Assembly (NCBI GenBank): GCA_020544565.1
Contig: CP078014.1
Coordinates: 2,854,016-2,918,015, forward strand
Source: Bradyrhizobiaceae bacterium
Lineage (GTDB): Bacteria; Pseudomonadota; Alphaproteobacteria; Rhizobiales; Xanthobacteraceae
Direction of reading: 5' to 3'
DNA length: 64,000 nucleotides
Below, one piece after another: positions 6,722 to 15,846 of the stretch. Every line of letters starts with the position of its first letter. Within the stretch, counting starts at the first letter, position 1. The position numbers and the translations under genes are program-made. The notes under the pieces were generated by a model. The model searched no databases. It saw nothing but the letters and a program-made list of their open reading frames with translations, and was not told where the DNA came from.

Positions 6722-8716
6722 ATGACCCACGTCTCGCGTTTCCCGGCACATTTGAACGGCCTCGTCGCCGTCGCTGTGCTGTGGGCGCTGCCGTCCGGGT
6801 GGGCGCTGGCGGCCGACAAGCCGCTTGCGCCGCCGCCCCAGGCCGTTTCCGGCTTCGACTGGAGCGGCGCCTATCTCGGCGCCCATATGGGCTATGGCAG
6901 GGGCCGCGCCGCCGTCACCCTGTTCGATCCGGCCGCCACCGCGGGATCGCACGGCTTTTCCGCCATCAACGGCGGCGTGCAGGCGGGCTACAACATGGTG
7001 CTGCCGTCGCGCCTGCTGCTCGGCGTCGAAGCCGACGTCACCTTCCCGGGCTATCTCGACTCCGATCCGGTGATGTCGTTTGTGCAAGGCGCCGGATTCG
7101 GCGTCACCGAACAGATGGACTATGTCGGCTCGCTCCGCGCCCGCATCGGCTACGCCGCGCCGGCGTGGATGATCTACGCCACCGGCGGCTTCGCCTTCGA
7201 GGGCGCGCGCTTCGTCACCACCCTGCCCTCCGGCATCGACAACAACACCCTGCGGCTGCGGACCGGCTGGGCCGCGGGCGCGGGCGTCGAATACGCCATC
7301 GCGCCGTTGTGGAGCGCGCGGCTCGAATATCTCTATCGCGAGTTCGGCACGGCCGATGTCGCGCTGCCGGCGGGCGCGCGCACTGCCTCCCGCCATGATT
7401 TCCAGACCCTGCGGATCGGCCTCAACCGCAAGATCGACTGGCCCGGCGCGGCGGCGACGCCCGCGTCCACAGCACGCGACGACGGCCCCGGCATCTGGGA
7501 GGTACACGGCCAGATCACCTATCTGCCGCAGGGCTATCCGCGCTTCGCCGCGCCCTATTCCGGCCCCAACAGCCTCACCCCCGCGCCGCAGGCCCAGGCG
7601 ACATGGAGCAACAGCCTCTATCTCAACGCGCGGCTGTGGGAGGGCGGCGAGGTCTATTTCAATCCCGAACTGCTGCAGGGCTTCGGGCTGAGCAACACCT
7701 ATGGCGTGGCCGGGTTTCCCAACGGCGAGGCGCAGAAATCGAACTTCGCCTATCCGCGCTTTAATCCGTCGCGGTTCTACCTGCGCCAGACATTCGGCTT
7801 CGGCGGCGAGCAGGAGACGCTGGACAGCGGCCCCGGTCAGCTCGGCCAGAAGCTCGATATCTCGCGCCTGACCATACAGGCCGGAAAGTTCGCCGTGCTC
7901 GACGTGTTCGACGGCAACGCCTACGCCAAGGACACCCGCAAGGATTTCATGAACTGGTCGATCTGGGCTCCCGGCGCGTTCGACTACGCCGCCGACAGGC
8001 TCGGGCTCACCTATGGCGTCACCGCCGAATTGAACCAGAAGACGTGGGCGCTGCGGGCCGGCTACTTCCTGATGGACGCGGAGTCGAACTCGAACAATTT
8101 CGACATGAAGCTGTTCCAGCGCGGCAGCTACGTGCTCGAACTGGAGACCCGCTATTCGCTGTTTTCGCAGCCGGGAAAACTCCGCGCCATCGCCTGGCTC
8201 AACAGCGCCTATTCCGGCAGCTACCGCGCGGTGCTGGACAATCCCGCCCTCGACCTCGACATCAGCCGCACCCGCCAGGGCCGCATCAAATACGGCTACG
8301 TCTTCAACATCGAGCAGGCGGTCACCGACGACATCGGGCTGTTCGGCCGCTGGAGCTGGAACGACGGCAAGACCGAGATCATGGCCTTCACCGACATCGA
8401 CGCCAGCCTGTCGTTCGGCACCTCGCTGAAGGGCCGGCTGTGGGGACGGCCCGACGACGTGATCGGCATCGGCGGCGCGTTCAACGCGCTGTCGCGTGAC
8501 CATCGCGACTTCATCGCCGCCGGCGGCCTCGGCGTGCTGATCGGCGACGGCCGGCTCAACTACCGCCGGGAAAAAATCCTCGAAACCTATTATTCGCTGC
8601 CGCTCTCAAGCCAGCTCACGGCGACGGCGGATTATCAGTTCATCGCCAATCCCGGCTACAACGCCGATCGTGGACCGGTGTCGGTGTTCTCCGGTCGCCT
8701 GCGCGCGGAATTCTAG
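6722..8716 (+). CDS. Outer-membrane fusion protein: Omp25/31-type barrel plus OprB-type carbohydrate porin
   Basis: A 664-residue exported protein. Residues 1-31 form a signal peptide (cut after LAA). Residues about 40-240 match the Omp25/31 / RopB-like 8-strand barrel: FDWSGAYLGAHMGYG at the front, the GVEADV strand, and LRIGLNRKIDW at the end. After a short Ala/Pro linker, residues about 255-664 match the OprB carbohydrate-selective porin family (VHGQITYLPQGYPRFAAPY, LTYGVTAELNQKTWALRAGY, a C-terminal RLRAEF with final Phe as a BAM signal). Two complete barrels in one chain is unusual in general, although similar annotated porins occur in this family of bacteria. The ATG at 6722 has only a weak ribosome-binding site. 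Confidence 0.85.
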   Translation: MTHVSRFPAHLNGLVAVAVLWALPSGWALAADKPLAPPPQAVSGFDWSGAYLGAHMGYGRGRAAVTLFDPAATAGSHGFSAINGGVQAGYNMVLPSRLLLGVEADVTFPGYLDSDPVMSFVQGAGFGVTEQMDYVGSLRARIGYAAPAWMIYATGGFAFEGARFVTTLPSGIDNNTLRLRTGWAAGAGVEYAIAPLWSARLEYLYREFGTADVALPAGARTASRHDFQTLRIGLNRKIDWPGAAATPASTARDDGPGIWEVHGQITYLPQGYPRFAAPYSGPNSLTPAPQAQATWSNSLYLNARLWEGGEVYFNPELLQGFGLSNTYGVAGFPNGEAQKSNFAYPRFNPSRFYLRQTFGFGGEQETLDSGPGQLGQKLDISRLTIQAGKFAVLDVFDGNAYAKDTRKDFMNWSIWAPGAFDYAADRLGLTYGVTAELNQKTWALRAGYFLMDAESNSNNFDMKLFQRGSYVLELETRYSLFSQPGKLRAIAWLNSAYSGSYRAVLDNPALDLDISRTRQGRIKYGYVFNIEQAVTDDIGLFGRWSWNDGKTEIMAFTDIDASLSFGTSLKGRLWGRPDDVIGIGGAFNALSRDHRDFIAAGGLGVLIGDGRLNYRREKILETYYSLPLSSQLTATADYQFIANPGYNADRGPVSVFSGRLRAEF

Positions 8717-8753
8717 CGCGGGGTTTTGTTGAGATGGAAATCACCCGATCTGC

Positions 8754-10412
8754 TCATGCCCGCGCGCCCATCACATCGAGCGCGGCCGCGACCGGCGCGA
8801 ACGATTCCGCCTGCGCCAGCGCCCAGGCGCGGGCGAACCGCCGATCCCTGATCTCACCGTCCAGCAATTCGCCGGGCTGTAGCTGCGGGTAAAGCCGCGC
8901 GAACGACAGCACCTCGGTTTCCGAAATGCGGCGCGAGAAATGGATCGGGCGAATGTCCTGCGGATGGCCGAGACCGGCTGCTGCGATCAGCTCCGCCAGC
9001 GCATGCAGGGTGGCGCGATGATAGTTGAAGACCCGCAGGGTCTTGTCCGGCACCACCAGCGCGCGGCTGCGGGTGGGGTCCTGCGTCGCGACGCCGGTCG
9101 GGCAAAGATCGGTGTGGCAGCTCAGCGACTGGATGCAGCCCAGCGCAAACATGAAGCCACGCGCCGAATTGCACCAGTCGGCGCCGAGCGCCATGGCGCG
9201 GGCGAGATCGAAGCCGGTGGCGATCTTGCCCGAGGCGCCGACCCGGATGCGATCGCGGGCGTTGATGCCGATCAGCGCGTTGTGGACGAAATTGACGCCC
9301 TCGCGCATCGGCATGCCGAGATGGTCCATGAACTCGGCGGGGGCCGCGCCGGTGCCGCCCTCGCTGCCGTCGACCACGATGAAATCGGGATAGATGCCGG
9401 TTTCCACCATCGCCTTGCAGATGGCGAGAAACTCCCAGCGGTGGCCGATGCAGAGCTTGAAGCCCGCCGGCTTGCCGCCCGACAGCCGCCGCATCTCGGC
9501 GACGAACTGCATCATCTCCACCGGCGTCGAGAACGCGCGGTGATAGGCCGGCGAAATGCAGTCCTCGCCCATGGCGACGCCGCGGATGCGCGAGATTTCC
9601 TCCGACACCTTCGCCGCCGGCAGCACGCCGCCATGGCCCGGCTTGGCGCCCTGGCTGATTTTCAGTTCGACCATCCTGATCTGGTCGTCGCTTGCCACCT
9701 TGGCGAACAGCTCCGGATTGAAGGTGCCATCGGGATTGCGGCAGCCGAAATAGCCCGAGCCGATTTCCCAGATCAGATCACCGCCGTTCTCGCGATGATA
9801 GGGACTGACGCCGCCCTCGCCGGTGTCGTGGGCGAAATTGCCCTTGCGCGCGCCGGCATTCAGCGCCCGCACCGCGCTGGGGCTGAGCGCGCCGAAGCTC
9901 ATGGCGGAAATGTTGAGCACCGACGCCGAATACGGCTTGTCGCAATCAGGCCCGCCGATGGTGATGCGGAAGTGCTCGTCCGTGAGCGGCTTCGGCGCGA
10001 TGGAATGGTGCATCCATTCATAGCCTTCGGCGTAGACGTCCTCCTGGGTGCCGAACGGCCGCTTGTCGAGCTGCATCTTGGCGCGCTGATACACCACCGC
10101 GCGGGTGTCGCGGCTGAACGGCTTGCCGTCCTTCTCGCTCTCGAAGAAATACTGCCGCATCTCGGGCCGGATGTCCTCGAGCAGAAACCGCAGATGCGCG
10201 GTGATCGGATAGTTGCGCAGGATCGCGTGGCTCTTCTGGGTGAGATCGGAGATGCCGAGCACTGACAGCGCACCGAACAGGGCCAGCGGAATCACCAGCA
10301 GAAGTCCGTCCTCGGGATCGAACGCCAGCGCGGCGAGCAGCAACACGCTCAGCACGATGCACAGCGAGAGAACGACGTAGCGCGGCGAGAATATCAGCGC
10401 GAGTATTGGCAT
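8754..10412 (-). CDS. Membrane-anchored FMN-binding glutamate synthase-family protein
   Basis: A 552-residue protein. The N-terminus has two or three hydrophobic segments (about residues 10-60), after which the chain matches the central/FMN domain of the glutamate synthase large subunit. The 3Fe-4S motif C-x5-C-x4-C is present as CIQSLSCHTDLC, and FMN-binding segments GSEGGTGAAP and GASGKIATGFD are clear. There is no glutamine amidotransferase domain and no alpha-subunit GXGXG domain, so it is not classical GltB. These stand-alone GltS-like proteins have no firmly known reaction. GAGG lies about 8 bases before the ATG at 10412. It converges with the porin gene, with only 37 bases between them. 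Confidence 0.88.
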   Translation of the reverse strand: MPILALIFSPRYVVLSLCIVLSVLLLAALAFDPEDGLLLVIPLALFGALSVLGISDLTQKSHAILRNYPITAHLRFLLEDIRPEMRQYFFESEKDGKPFSRDTRAVVYQRAKMQLDKRPFGTQEDVYAEGYEWMHHSIAPKPLTDEHFRITIGGPDCDKPYSASVLNISAMSFGALSPSAVRALNAGARKGNFAHDTGEGGVSPYHRENGGDLIWEIGSGYFGCRNPDGTFNPELFAKVASDDQIRMVELKISQGAKPGHGGVLPAAKVSEEISRIRGVAMGEDCISPAYHRAFSTPVEMMQFVAEMRRLSGGKPAGFKLCIGHRWEFLAICKAMVETGIYPDFIVVDGSEGGTGAAPAEFMDHLGMPMREGVNFVHNALIGINARDRIRVGASGKIATGFDLARAMALGADWCNSARGFMFALGCIQSLSCHTDLCPTGVATQDPTRSRALVVPDKTLRVFNYHRATLHALAELIAAAGLGHPQDIRPIHFSRRISETEVLSFARLYPQLQPGELLDGEIRDRRFARAWALAQAESFAPVAAALDVMGARA

Positions 10413-10540
10413 GGAGACCTCGAAAGACCGGTCGGCGCACACACCATACACGAAATCATCCGCACCAGGAGGTGGCGCACACACCAGCGATCTCTGGCTT
10501 AACCGCGTCGCGTGACAGTTCGCCGTTCAATGGCCGCCGC

Positions 10541-11437
10541 TCAGTGGCTGTGGGGACGCAATTCGGAGGGAATGCCGCCGGTCTCGAGGCCGCCCCGGGC
10601 GATCCATGCTTCCGTGCTGCGGATCGCGCGGGAGATGTGCTCGTCGCTGCGGGTGAAATCGTAGGGCGATCCCACCAGCGGGCACAGCGGCGGCACCACG
10701 CAATAGTCGACCGCCTGTTCGAGATATTCCAGCTCCGCCGTCATCTGCCGCGAGATCAGCAGGGTCAGCGCATGCAGCGCGGTCGCCACCGCCCCGACCG
10801 GCGGATCCCCCCCGGCGCAGGCGAAGCCTGTCGGCAGAATGATCAGGCGCTGCGCGCCCTTCGCGATGGCGACACGGATCGGCGTGTTGCTGGAGATCGC
10901 GCCGTCCGCGAGATAGCGCCCGCCATGCTTCACCGGAGCGAACGCCCCCGGGATCGCGGTGCTCGCCACGATGGCTTCAACCGCAGAGCCGTGCGACAGC
11001 ACCACGGTGTCGCCGGTGACGATATCGGTGGTGACGATGTGAATGGGAATGACGGCATCTTCCAGATTCCGATACGGCAGGTGATCTTTGATCAACCGAC
11101 GGATACCATCATGGGGGATCAGGAAGTCCTTGTGCCACAGGAAGCCGATGAAGGCATGCACCGACACCGGGAACACATCCTGCCGGCGCAGGCCGCGCCA
11201 GATGGCGGCGAGGGCCTTGACGCCTTCGAGAGTCGGCACGCCGGCGTAATAGGCGCCGTTCATTGCGCCGACGCTGGAGCCGACCACGAAATCGGGCCGC
11301 ACGCCATGGGCGGCCAGCGCCTGCATCATCCCGACCTGGATCGCGCCGAAGGAGCCGCCACCGGCGAACACAAACGCGGTGTTCTGTTTCGTCCGTCCGG
11401 CGCCATCAGGCGCCGATAAAGTGGCTCTCGTATCCAT
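10541..11437 (-). CDS. Patatin-like phospholipase
   Basis: A 298-residue predicted lipid acyl hydrolase. It has the patatin oxyanion motif GGGSFG (residues 26-31), the nucleophile elbow GSSVG with Ser55, and the catalytic DGA with Asp178, so it should be active. No signal peptide is seen with the ATG at 11437, which points to the cytoplasm. A GTG at 11551 would add a 38-residue extension that looks partly hydrophobic; neither start has a clear ribosome-binding site. The gene lies on the same strand as the nickel-type transporter upstream, but 153 bases apart. Confidence 0.85.
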   Translation of the reverse strand: MDTRATLSAPDGAGRTKQNTAFVFAGGGSFGAIQVGMMQALAAHGVRPDFVVGSSVGAMNGAYYAGVPTLEGVKALAAIWRGLRRQDVFPVSVHAFIGFLWHKDFLIPHDGIRRLIKDHLPYRNLEDAVIPIHIVTTDIVTGDTVVLSHGSAVEAIVASTAIPGAFAPVKHGGRYLADGAISSNTPIRVAIAKGAQRLIILPTGFACAGGDPPVGAVATALHALTLLISRQMTAELEYLEQAVDYCVVPPLCPLVGSPYDFTRSDEHISRAIRSTEAWIARGGLETGGIPSELRPHSH

Positions 11438-11590
11438 GTTCGCGACCACAGCTTCGCGACGGGCCGGCAGCGACCGGCAATCCAGCGTCGCCGGCGCTGT
11501 CAGAAGACATAGGGTGATGAGGTCGCCCCGTCCACATCGGGCGTCGCTCACGCAGGTCAGCCCTGCGCGCCGCGCCGGTAACCGCCGCCC

Positions 11591-12286
11591 TCAGGCAAGC
11601 GCCGTGGCATAGATCGTGGTCGCCCCGATCACCACGGTGACCACGCCGACGGCGACCTGGATGATGCGGTTGGCCCAGGTCAGCCGGCGCGCGGACATCA
11701 CCAGCGGCACGGCGATCACGCCCGACAGCGCCCCCATGCCCAGCATCGACCCGACGCCGAACAGCAGGATGTAGAGCAGGCCATAGACCGGCTGCGTCAC
11801 CTGCGTCGCCGCCAGCACCAGCAGCGCGCCCGAGCCGGCCATGCCGTGCATCAGCCCCACCAGCAGCGAGCGCCAGCGGAAGCCATGAGCATGGGCGTGA
11901 GCGCTTCGCTCATGCGGCACGGCCTCTCTGGCGTGGCTGTGGAGATGGAGATGCTCGACGCCGGCGCCATGGCGGTGGCGGTGGAAGTGGACGCGGTCGC
12001 GCCACACCCGCCACAGCACATGCGCGCCGAGGCCGACCAGCATGACGCCCACCGCCGTCTCCAGCGGTTGCGACAGATGCTCGGGCACCGCGCGGCCCAG
12101 CAAAATCGCCGCCCCCGCAAACACGAACAGGGTGATGGTGTGGCCGAGCCCCCAGGTCAGCCCGTGGCGGATGATGTCGCCGGTATTGGTGCGCCGCGCG
12201 GCGATGCTGGACACCGCGGCGATATGATCGGCTTCAAGGGCGTGCTGCATCCCGAGCAGAAAGCCGAGCCCCAGAATCCCGAACAT
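11591..12286 (-). CDS. HupE/NiCoT-like metal permease with His-rich loop (probable nickel transporter)
   Basis: A 231-residue inner-membrane protein with about six hydrophobic segments. Residues 15-21 are HALEADH, the H-x4-D-H signature of nickel/cobalt permeases (NiCoT and UreH/RcnA-like families). A cytoplasmic or periplasmic loop at about 100-134 carries 12 His residues, which could bind metal. The gene begins 64 bases after the TonB receptor stops, on the same strand, so the two form an operon. An exact NikR-type operator precedes that operon, which makes nickel the best-supported substrate over cobalt. Direction of transport (uptake rather than efflux) is inferred from pairing with an outer-membrane receptor. 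The ATG at 12286 is preferred over a GTG three codons upstream. Confidence 0.82.
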   Translation of the reverse strand: MFGILGLGFLLGMQHALEADHIAAVSSIAARRTNTGDIIRHGLTWGLGHTITLFVFAGAAILLGRAVPEHLSQPLETAVGVMLVGLGAHVLWRVWRDRVHFHRHRHGAGVEHLHLHSHAREAVPHERSAHAHAHGFRWRSLLVGLMHGMAGSGALLVLAATQVTQPVYGLLYILLFGVGSMLGMGALSGVIAVPLVMSARRLTWANRIIQVAVGVVTVVIGATTIYATALA

Positions 12287-12350
12287 GCGTCCCACACTTT
12301 CGTTTGCGGCCCGGATATTATCCGACGGAACGCGGTTGCAAAGGGCCTTG

Positions 12351-14480
12351 TCAGAACCGGCCCATCAGGGTCAGGCGCACCGCGAACGGCTCGACGGGAT
12401 GGAGCACGCGGTCCATCACCCCGGTCTCGCACACCGGGCTCGGCGGCGGGCTTGGGGAATTGCATTTCGCGAACAGCGCATCGGTCTTCAGCAGCGAGCC
12501 ATAGGCGTAAGTGATCTGGTCAGACTTGCTGTCGGTCAGGTTGAAGCCTTCGAGCTGGATGCGCCATCCGTTGGCGAAATTGTAACCGACCTGCCCGTTG
12601 AGCAGGCCGGTCGCCGGCGACACGAAGGCGCCGTCCTCGGTCAGCGGCCGCGGCCCGAAATAGCGATAGCGCAGCGCGCCGAACCAGCCGGTCTTTTCGC
12701 CGATCCGGATTCCCGCCGAGGCGATCACGTTCGGCGCCCCCGGGATGCGGTTGCCGGGCGCGTTGCCGATCTGGGCTTCGGGAAAGCCCGCCAGCTCCGC
12801 ATACGCCGCCGCCTGCGCAAAATCGGTGCCGCGAAAGCGCGCATGGGTCACCGCGATATCGCCGTCGAAGCTGAGCCACGAATAGGGGCGGTAGTGATTG
12901 GACCACTCGACGCCGTAGCGGCGGCTCGGCCGGCTCGGCTCGGTGTCGCCGGCATCGCCGACAAACAGGATCTCGGATTCCGAATCGAGCAGGAACAGCG
13001 AAAGCGTGCTTTCGAGATGCGGAATCACCCGCGTCCGGATGCCGATCTCCGCGCCGCGCGTCTTGACCAGGAACGGCGAGGCGTCCGCCGACGTGTCGGG
13101 ATCGGTCGGCGATACCTTGATGGTGACGCCGCGCGCGTCGTTGCTGTGAAAGCCCTCGCCGGCGTTGAAGAAGAATTCGGTCTTGTTGAACGGGCCGACC
13201 ACGAGGCCGAATTTCGGGCTGCCGATCGAGGCCGTCGCGTTGCCTGAATTGGCCGGCGTCAGAAACGAATTCACGCTCGCGGTGTAGAAGTCGCCACGAT
13301 AGCCGACGGTGGTGCGCAGCCACTCGGTCCAGTGCAGGGTGTTTTGGACATAGAGGCCGACGCTGCCCTCCTTCACCTTGTCGGCGCGGGTGCCGGACAG
13401 AAACTGCCGCCGGTAGGTGTTCGACAGCGACACGTTGATGTCGTCGTAGCGGCTCTGGACGCCGATCTCCGTCTGCATCGGCAGGCCGGCGAACGTGCTG
13501 TTGAAGGTGTGCGACGCATTGAGGCCGGCGACGACGCGGTCGTCGTGCTGGTGGAACTGGTCGCCATAGACCGGATCGCTGAGGAAGAAGGTGAAGTTGT
13601 TGTAGAGATCGAGCGAACTCTTGATCGCGTAGAAATTCACCTTCGACGATCCGTCGCGGTCGGTCCGCGCCCACTGGCCCGAAATGGAGAAGCGGTCGGA
13701 GCGGCCGCCGTCGGTGGAATCGAGCGCGCCAAAGCGGCCGACCAGCCCGGAAGTGATAGCGCGCAACGGAATCTGGTCGGTGGAATTCCAGCGGTTGGAA
13801 TAGGCCATGCCGGTCAGCGAGAAGCCGTTGGCGGCGGTGCCTTCCGAGTAACGCACCACGGCGTTGAGCTTGCGCAGATTGTCGGGATTGTCCCACGGCC
13901 CGTTATAGCCGTTGACCTCGCCGGCCACGAGCAAATGGCCGTTGCCGACCTTCGTCGAGGTGATGCCGAGGCCCCTGACATAGCCGAAGCTGCCGACCGT
14001 CATCAGCGCCATGGATTTCTCGATGGTGTCGATCAGGCCGATATGGGCGACGCCAACCGAAGAGAAGTCGCCCTCGTCGGCGAAATACGGACCCTTGCGC
14101 ACGTTGATCGACGAAATCAGTTCCGGAATCAGGAAGTTGAGATCGGCGTAGCCCTGGCCGTGCCCGTGGGTGCGCATGTTGACCGGCATGCCGTCCACGG
14201 TGATGGCGAAATCGGTGCCGTGATCGAGATTAAAGCCGCGCAGAAAATACTGGTTGGCCTTGCCGTCGCCGCTGTGCTGCGTGACCATCAGGCCGGGCAC
14301 CACCTCCAGCGCCTCGGCGGGCCGCGAGAACGGCCGCGCATTGACCTCCGCGCCCGACACGTTGCGCTCGCTGGCGGCGCTCACCGGCACATCAGTGGCC
14401 TCATCCGGCGCGGACGCGGGGACCGCCTGCACCGTGCGCGGCCGGTCGCCGGACCGCGGGCGCGGCGCCACCACGTTCAC
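12351..14480 (-). CDS. TonB-dependent outer-membrane receptor, probably for a nickel complex
   Basis: A receptor of at least 709 residues. The plug domain contains LMVTQHSGDGKANQYFLRGF, then the typical DGMPVN and PELISSINVRKGPYFADEG segments; the barrel ends in RLTLMGRF with the final Phe. The GTG at 14480 is the most upstream legal start in frame, yet the same frame runs open back past 14582 and there reads WPLLGLAVTGWIAVATEATA-QS, a clear signal peptide, with no ATG, GTG or TTG before it. Two ATGs (14596, 14637) lie in the other two frames. Thus the true start needs a one- or two-base change, a rare start codon, or a sequence error. A NikR-type box lies upstream at 14709-14736. The HupE/NiCoT-like permease follows. 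Confidence 0.82.
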   Translation of the reverse strand: MNVVAPRPRSGDRPRTVQAVPASAPDEATDVPVSAASERNVSGAEVNARPFSRPAEALEVVPGLMVTQHSGDGKANQYFLRGFNLDHGTDFAITVDGMPVNMRTHGHGQGYADLNFLIPELISSINVRKGPYFADEGDFSSVGVAHIGLIDTIEKSMALMTVGSFGYVRGLGITSTKVGNGHLLVAGEVNGYNGPWDNPDNLRKLNAVVRYSEGTAANGFSLTGMAYSNRWNSTDQIPLRAITSGLVGRFGALDSTDGGRSDRFSISGQWARTDRDGSSKVNFYAIKSSLDLYNNFTFFLSDPVYGDQFHQHDDRVVAGLNASHTFNSTFAGLPMQTEIGVQSRYDDINVSLSNTYRRQFLSGTRADKVKEGSVGLYVQNTLHWTEWLRTTVGYRGDFYTASVNSFLTPANSGNATASIGSPKFGLVVGPFNKTEFFFNAGEGFHSNDARGVTIKVSPTDPDTSADASPFLVKTRGAEIGIRTRVIPHLESTLSLFLLDSESEILFVGDAGDTEPSRPSRRYGVEWSNHYRPYSWLSFDGDIAVTHARFRGTDFAQAAAYAELAGFPEAQIGNAPGNRIPGAPNVIASAGIRIGEKTGWFGALRYRYFGPRPLTEDGAFVSPATGLLNGQVGYNFANGWRIQLEGFNLTDSKSDQITYAYGSLLKTDALFAKCNSPSPPPSPVCETGVMDRVLHPVEPFAVRLTLMGRF

Positions 14481-14708
14481 CGTGGGCAGCGCGGTGGCTT
14501 CATCCGGCGCGGCGCTTTGCGCCGTCGCCTCCGTTGCGACCGCGATCCAGCCGGTGACGGCGAGGCCCAGGAGCGGCCATACGCGGCACGCGCCATCCGT
14601 CCGCGCAGGGCGACCCCGTGCCGCCGCTGCGCGACATGCCGATCCGATCCGTGAAATTTCTACGCCCCTGCGTGCTCATCCTGCCCGGGGCGGACGCTCG
14701 CACGCAGA

Positions 14709-14736
14709 GTATGATATTGTCAATAATTCATCATAC
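14709..14736 (-). promoter_or_regulatory. NikR-type nickel operator before the TonB receptor
   Basis: The sequence is GTATGA, 16 bases, TCATAC: exactly the consensus half-sites and spacing of the E. coli NikR operator. The arms extend to 7 bp (GTATGAT / ATCATAC). On the minus strand a TTGACA (14719-14724) lies within it, a possible -35 element, so bound NikR would block transcription when nickel is plentiful. It sits between the carbonic anhydrase stop and the receptor start region. No nikR gene is in the window. Confidence 0.85.
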
Positions 14737-14780
14737 ACGCAGCTTCGCCCGCCCGAGCCGGGCGCGACGATGGGCCGGCG

Positions 14781-15542
14781 TCAACCGCGCCGATCGTGAT
14801 CCTGGGTGCAACAGCCCCGCGCCTCCAGCGTCGCCACATCGATCGCGCCGAACGCCGCAATCGCCTGCTGCCGCATGGAGCTCTGGGGCTCGACCGGCTG
14901 GAACACCCGCTGGTCGATGGACGGCAACCGGTCGCGCATCTCGACCGACGACAGATGCGGGCCGAGATCGCGCATCAACCCGTCGTGGATGGCGTAGATC
15001 CAGCCGTGCAGATGGAGCGGCTGCCCCCGCGCCCAGGCATTCTCCACGATCGGGGTAGCGGCCAGCCGGCGCACCTGCATCTCGACATTGATCTCGCACA
15101 TGCGGTTGATGCGCTCGGCCGGATCCTCGATCGCGTCGAAGGTCGCGCGATGCTTGCGGTAGAACATGGAGATCGGCAACAGCCAGTGATCGAGCATCGC
15201 GCTGTGCTCGCCGGCGATGGCGCGGTTGACGCCGCTGCATCCGTAGTGGCCGCAGACGATGACGTGTTCGATCCTGAGCTGATCCACCGCGAATTCCAGC
15301 ACCGACAGAATGTTCATGTCGCTGGTGTGAACGACATTGGCGATGTTGCGGTGGACGAAGATCTCGCCGGGGTCGAGGCCGAGCACGCTGTTGGCGGTCA
15401 CCCGGCTGTCGGAGCAGCCGATCCACAGGTAATGCGGGGTCTGCTGTTCGGCCATGCGGCGGAAATAGTGCGGGTCTTCTCTGGTCTGCCGGTTCGCCCA
15501 GGCGACGTTCTGGTCGAAAAGGTGATCAAGCGTGGCCGACAT
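14781..15542 (-). CDS. Beta-class carbonic anhydrase
   Basis: A 253-residue enzyme interconverting CO2 and bicarbonate. The beta-class zinc site is complete: CSDSR (Cys plus the Asp/Arg dyad) and H-x2-C in CGHYGCSG. The segment HRNIANVV is also typical. Length is a little above the usual 210-230 residues owing to a C-terminal tail ending in CCTQDHDRRG. The ATG at 15542 has GGGAG about 10 bases upstream; an upstream in-frame extension to 15599 is not needed. It is a single gene and may supply bicarbonate for carboxylases. Confidence 0.93.
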   Translation of the reverse strand: MSATLDHLFDQNVAWANRQTREDPHYFRRMAEQQTPHYLWIGCSDSRVTANSVLGLDPGEIFVHRNIANVVHTSDMNILSVLEFAVDQLRIEHVIVCGHYGCSGVNRAIAGEHSAMLDHWLLPISMFYRKHRATFDAIEDPAERINRMCEINVEMQVRRLAATPIVENAWARGQPLHLHGWIYAIHDGLMRDLGPHLSSVEMRDRLPSIDQRVFQPVEPQSSMRQQAIAAFGAIDVATLEARGCCTQDHDRRG

Positions 15543-15769
15543 GACAGGCTCCCGGCAAACGGCCGGCACAGCGTGCCTCAGCGGCAGCCCTTCCGGCAAA
15601 CATCAAAATTCTTACAATTATAGAGGGCGCGCCGCACGCGGCTTTGAACCGGATCAAATGCGAGCGGATCAAAGACTGTCATAGCCGGGCCGGCCCGCCG
15701 GGTCGCGGCACAACGGAGCGCGCGGCGCGAGGATCGCATGGCGCGGCAACGGTATCTGCGGCTGGAGAC

Positions 15770-15846
15770 TGGCGATCCCGGGAAGACTCGAACTTCCGAC
15801 CTACGGTTTAGGAAACCGTCGCTCTATCCGGCTGAGCTACGGGACC
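15770..15846 (-). tRNA. tRNA-Arg (anticodon CCT)
   Basis: Read on the minus strand, the acceptor stem GGTCCCG pairs with CGGGATC (one G-T pair), the D-arm GCTCAGC-CGGATA-GAGC is normal, the anticodon stem ACGGT/ACCGT holds loop TTCCTAA with anticodon CCT, and the T-arm contains GTTCGAGTC. Discriminator G and an encoded CCA complete the 77 bases. It decodes AGG, a rare codon in such GC-rich genomes. Confidence 0.95.

Noticed and set aside
8940-10265. 441-codon plus-strand open frame opposite the GltS-like gene
   Set aside because: Antisense shadow; the minus-strand product has complete FMN and 3Fe-4S motifs.
14500-14703. 67-codon minus-strand frame over the receptor start region
   Set aside because: It overlaps the signal-peptide-coding frame of the TonB receptor and has no features of its own. 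It was considered only as the source of a frameshifted start.
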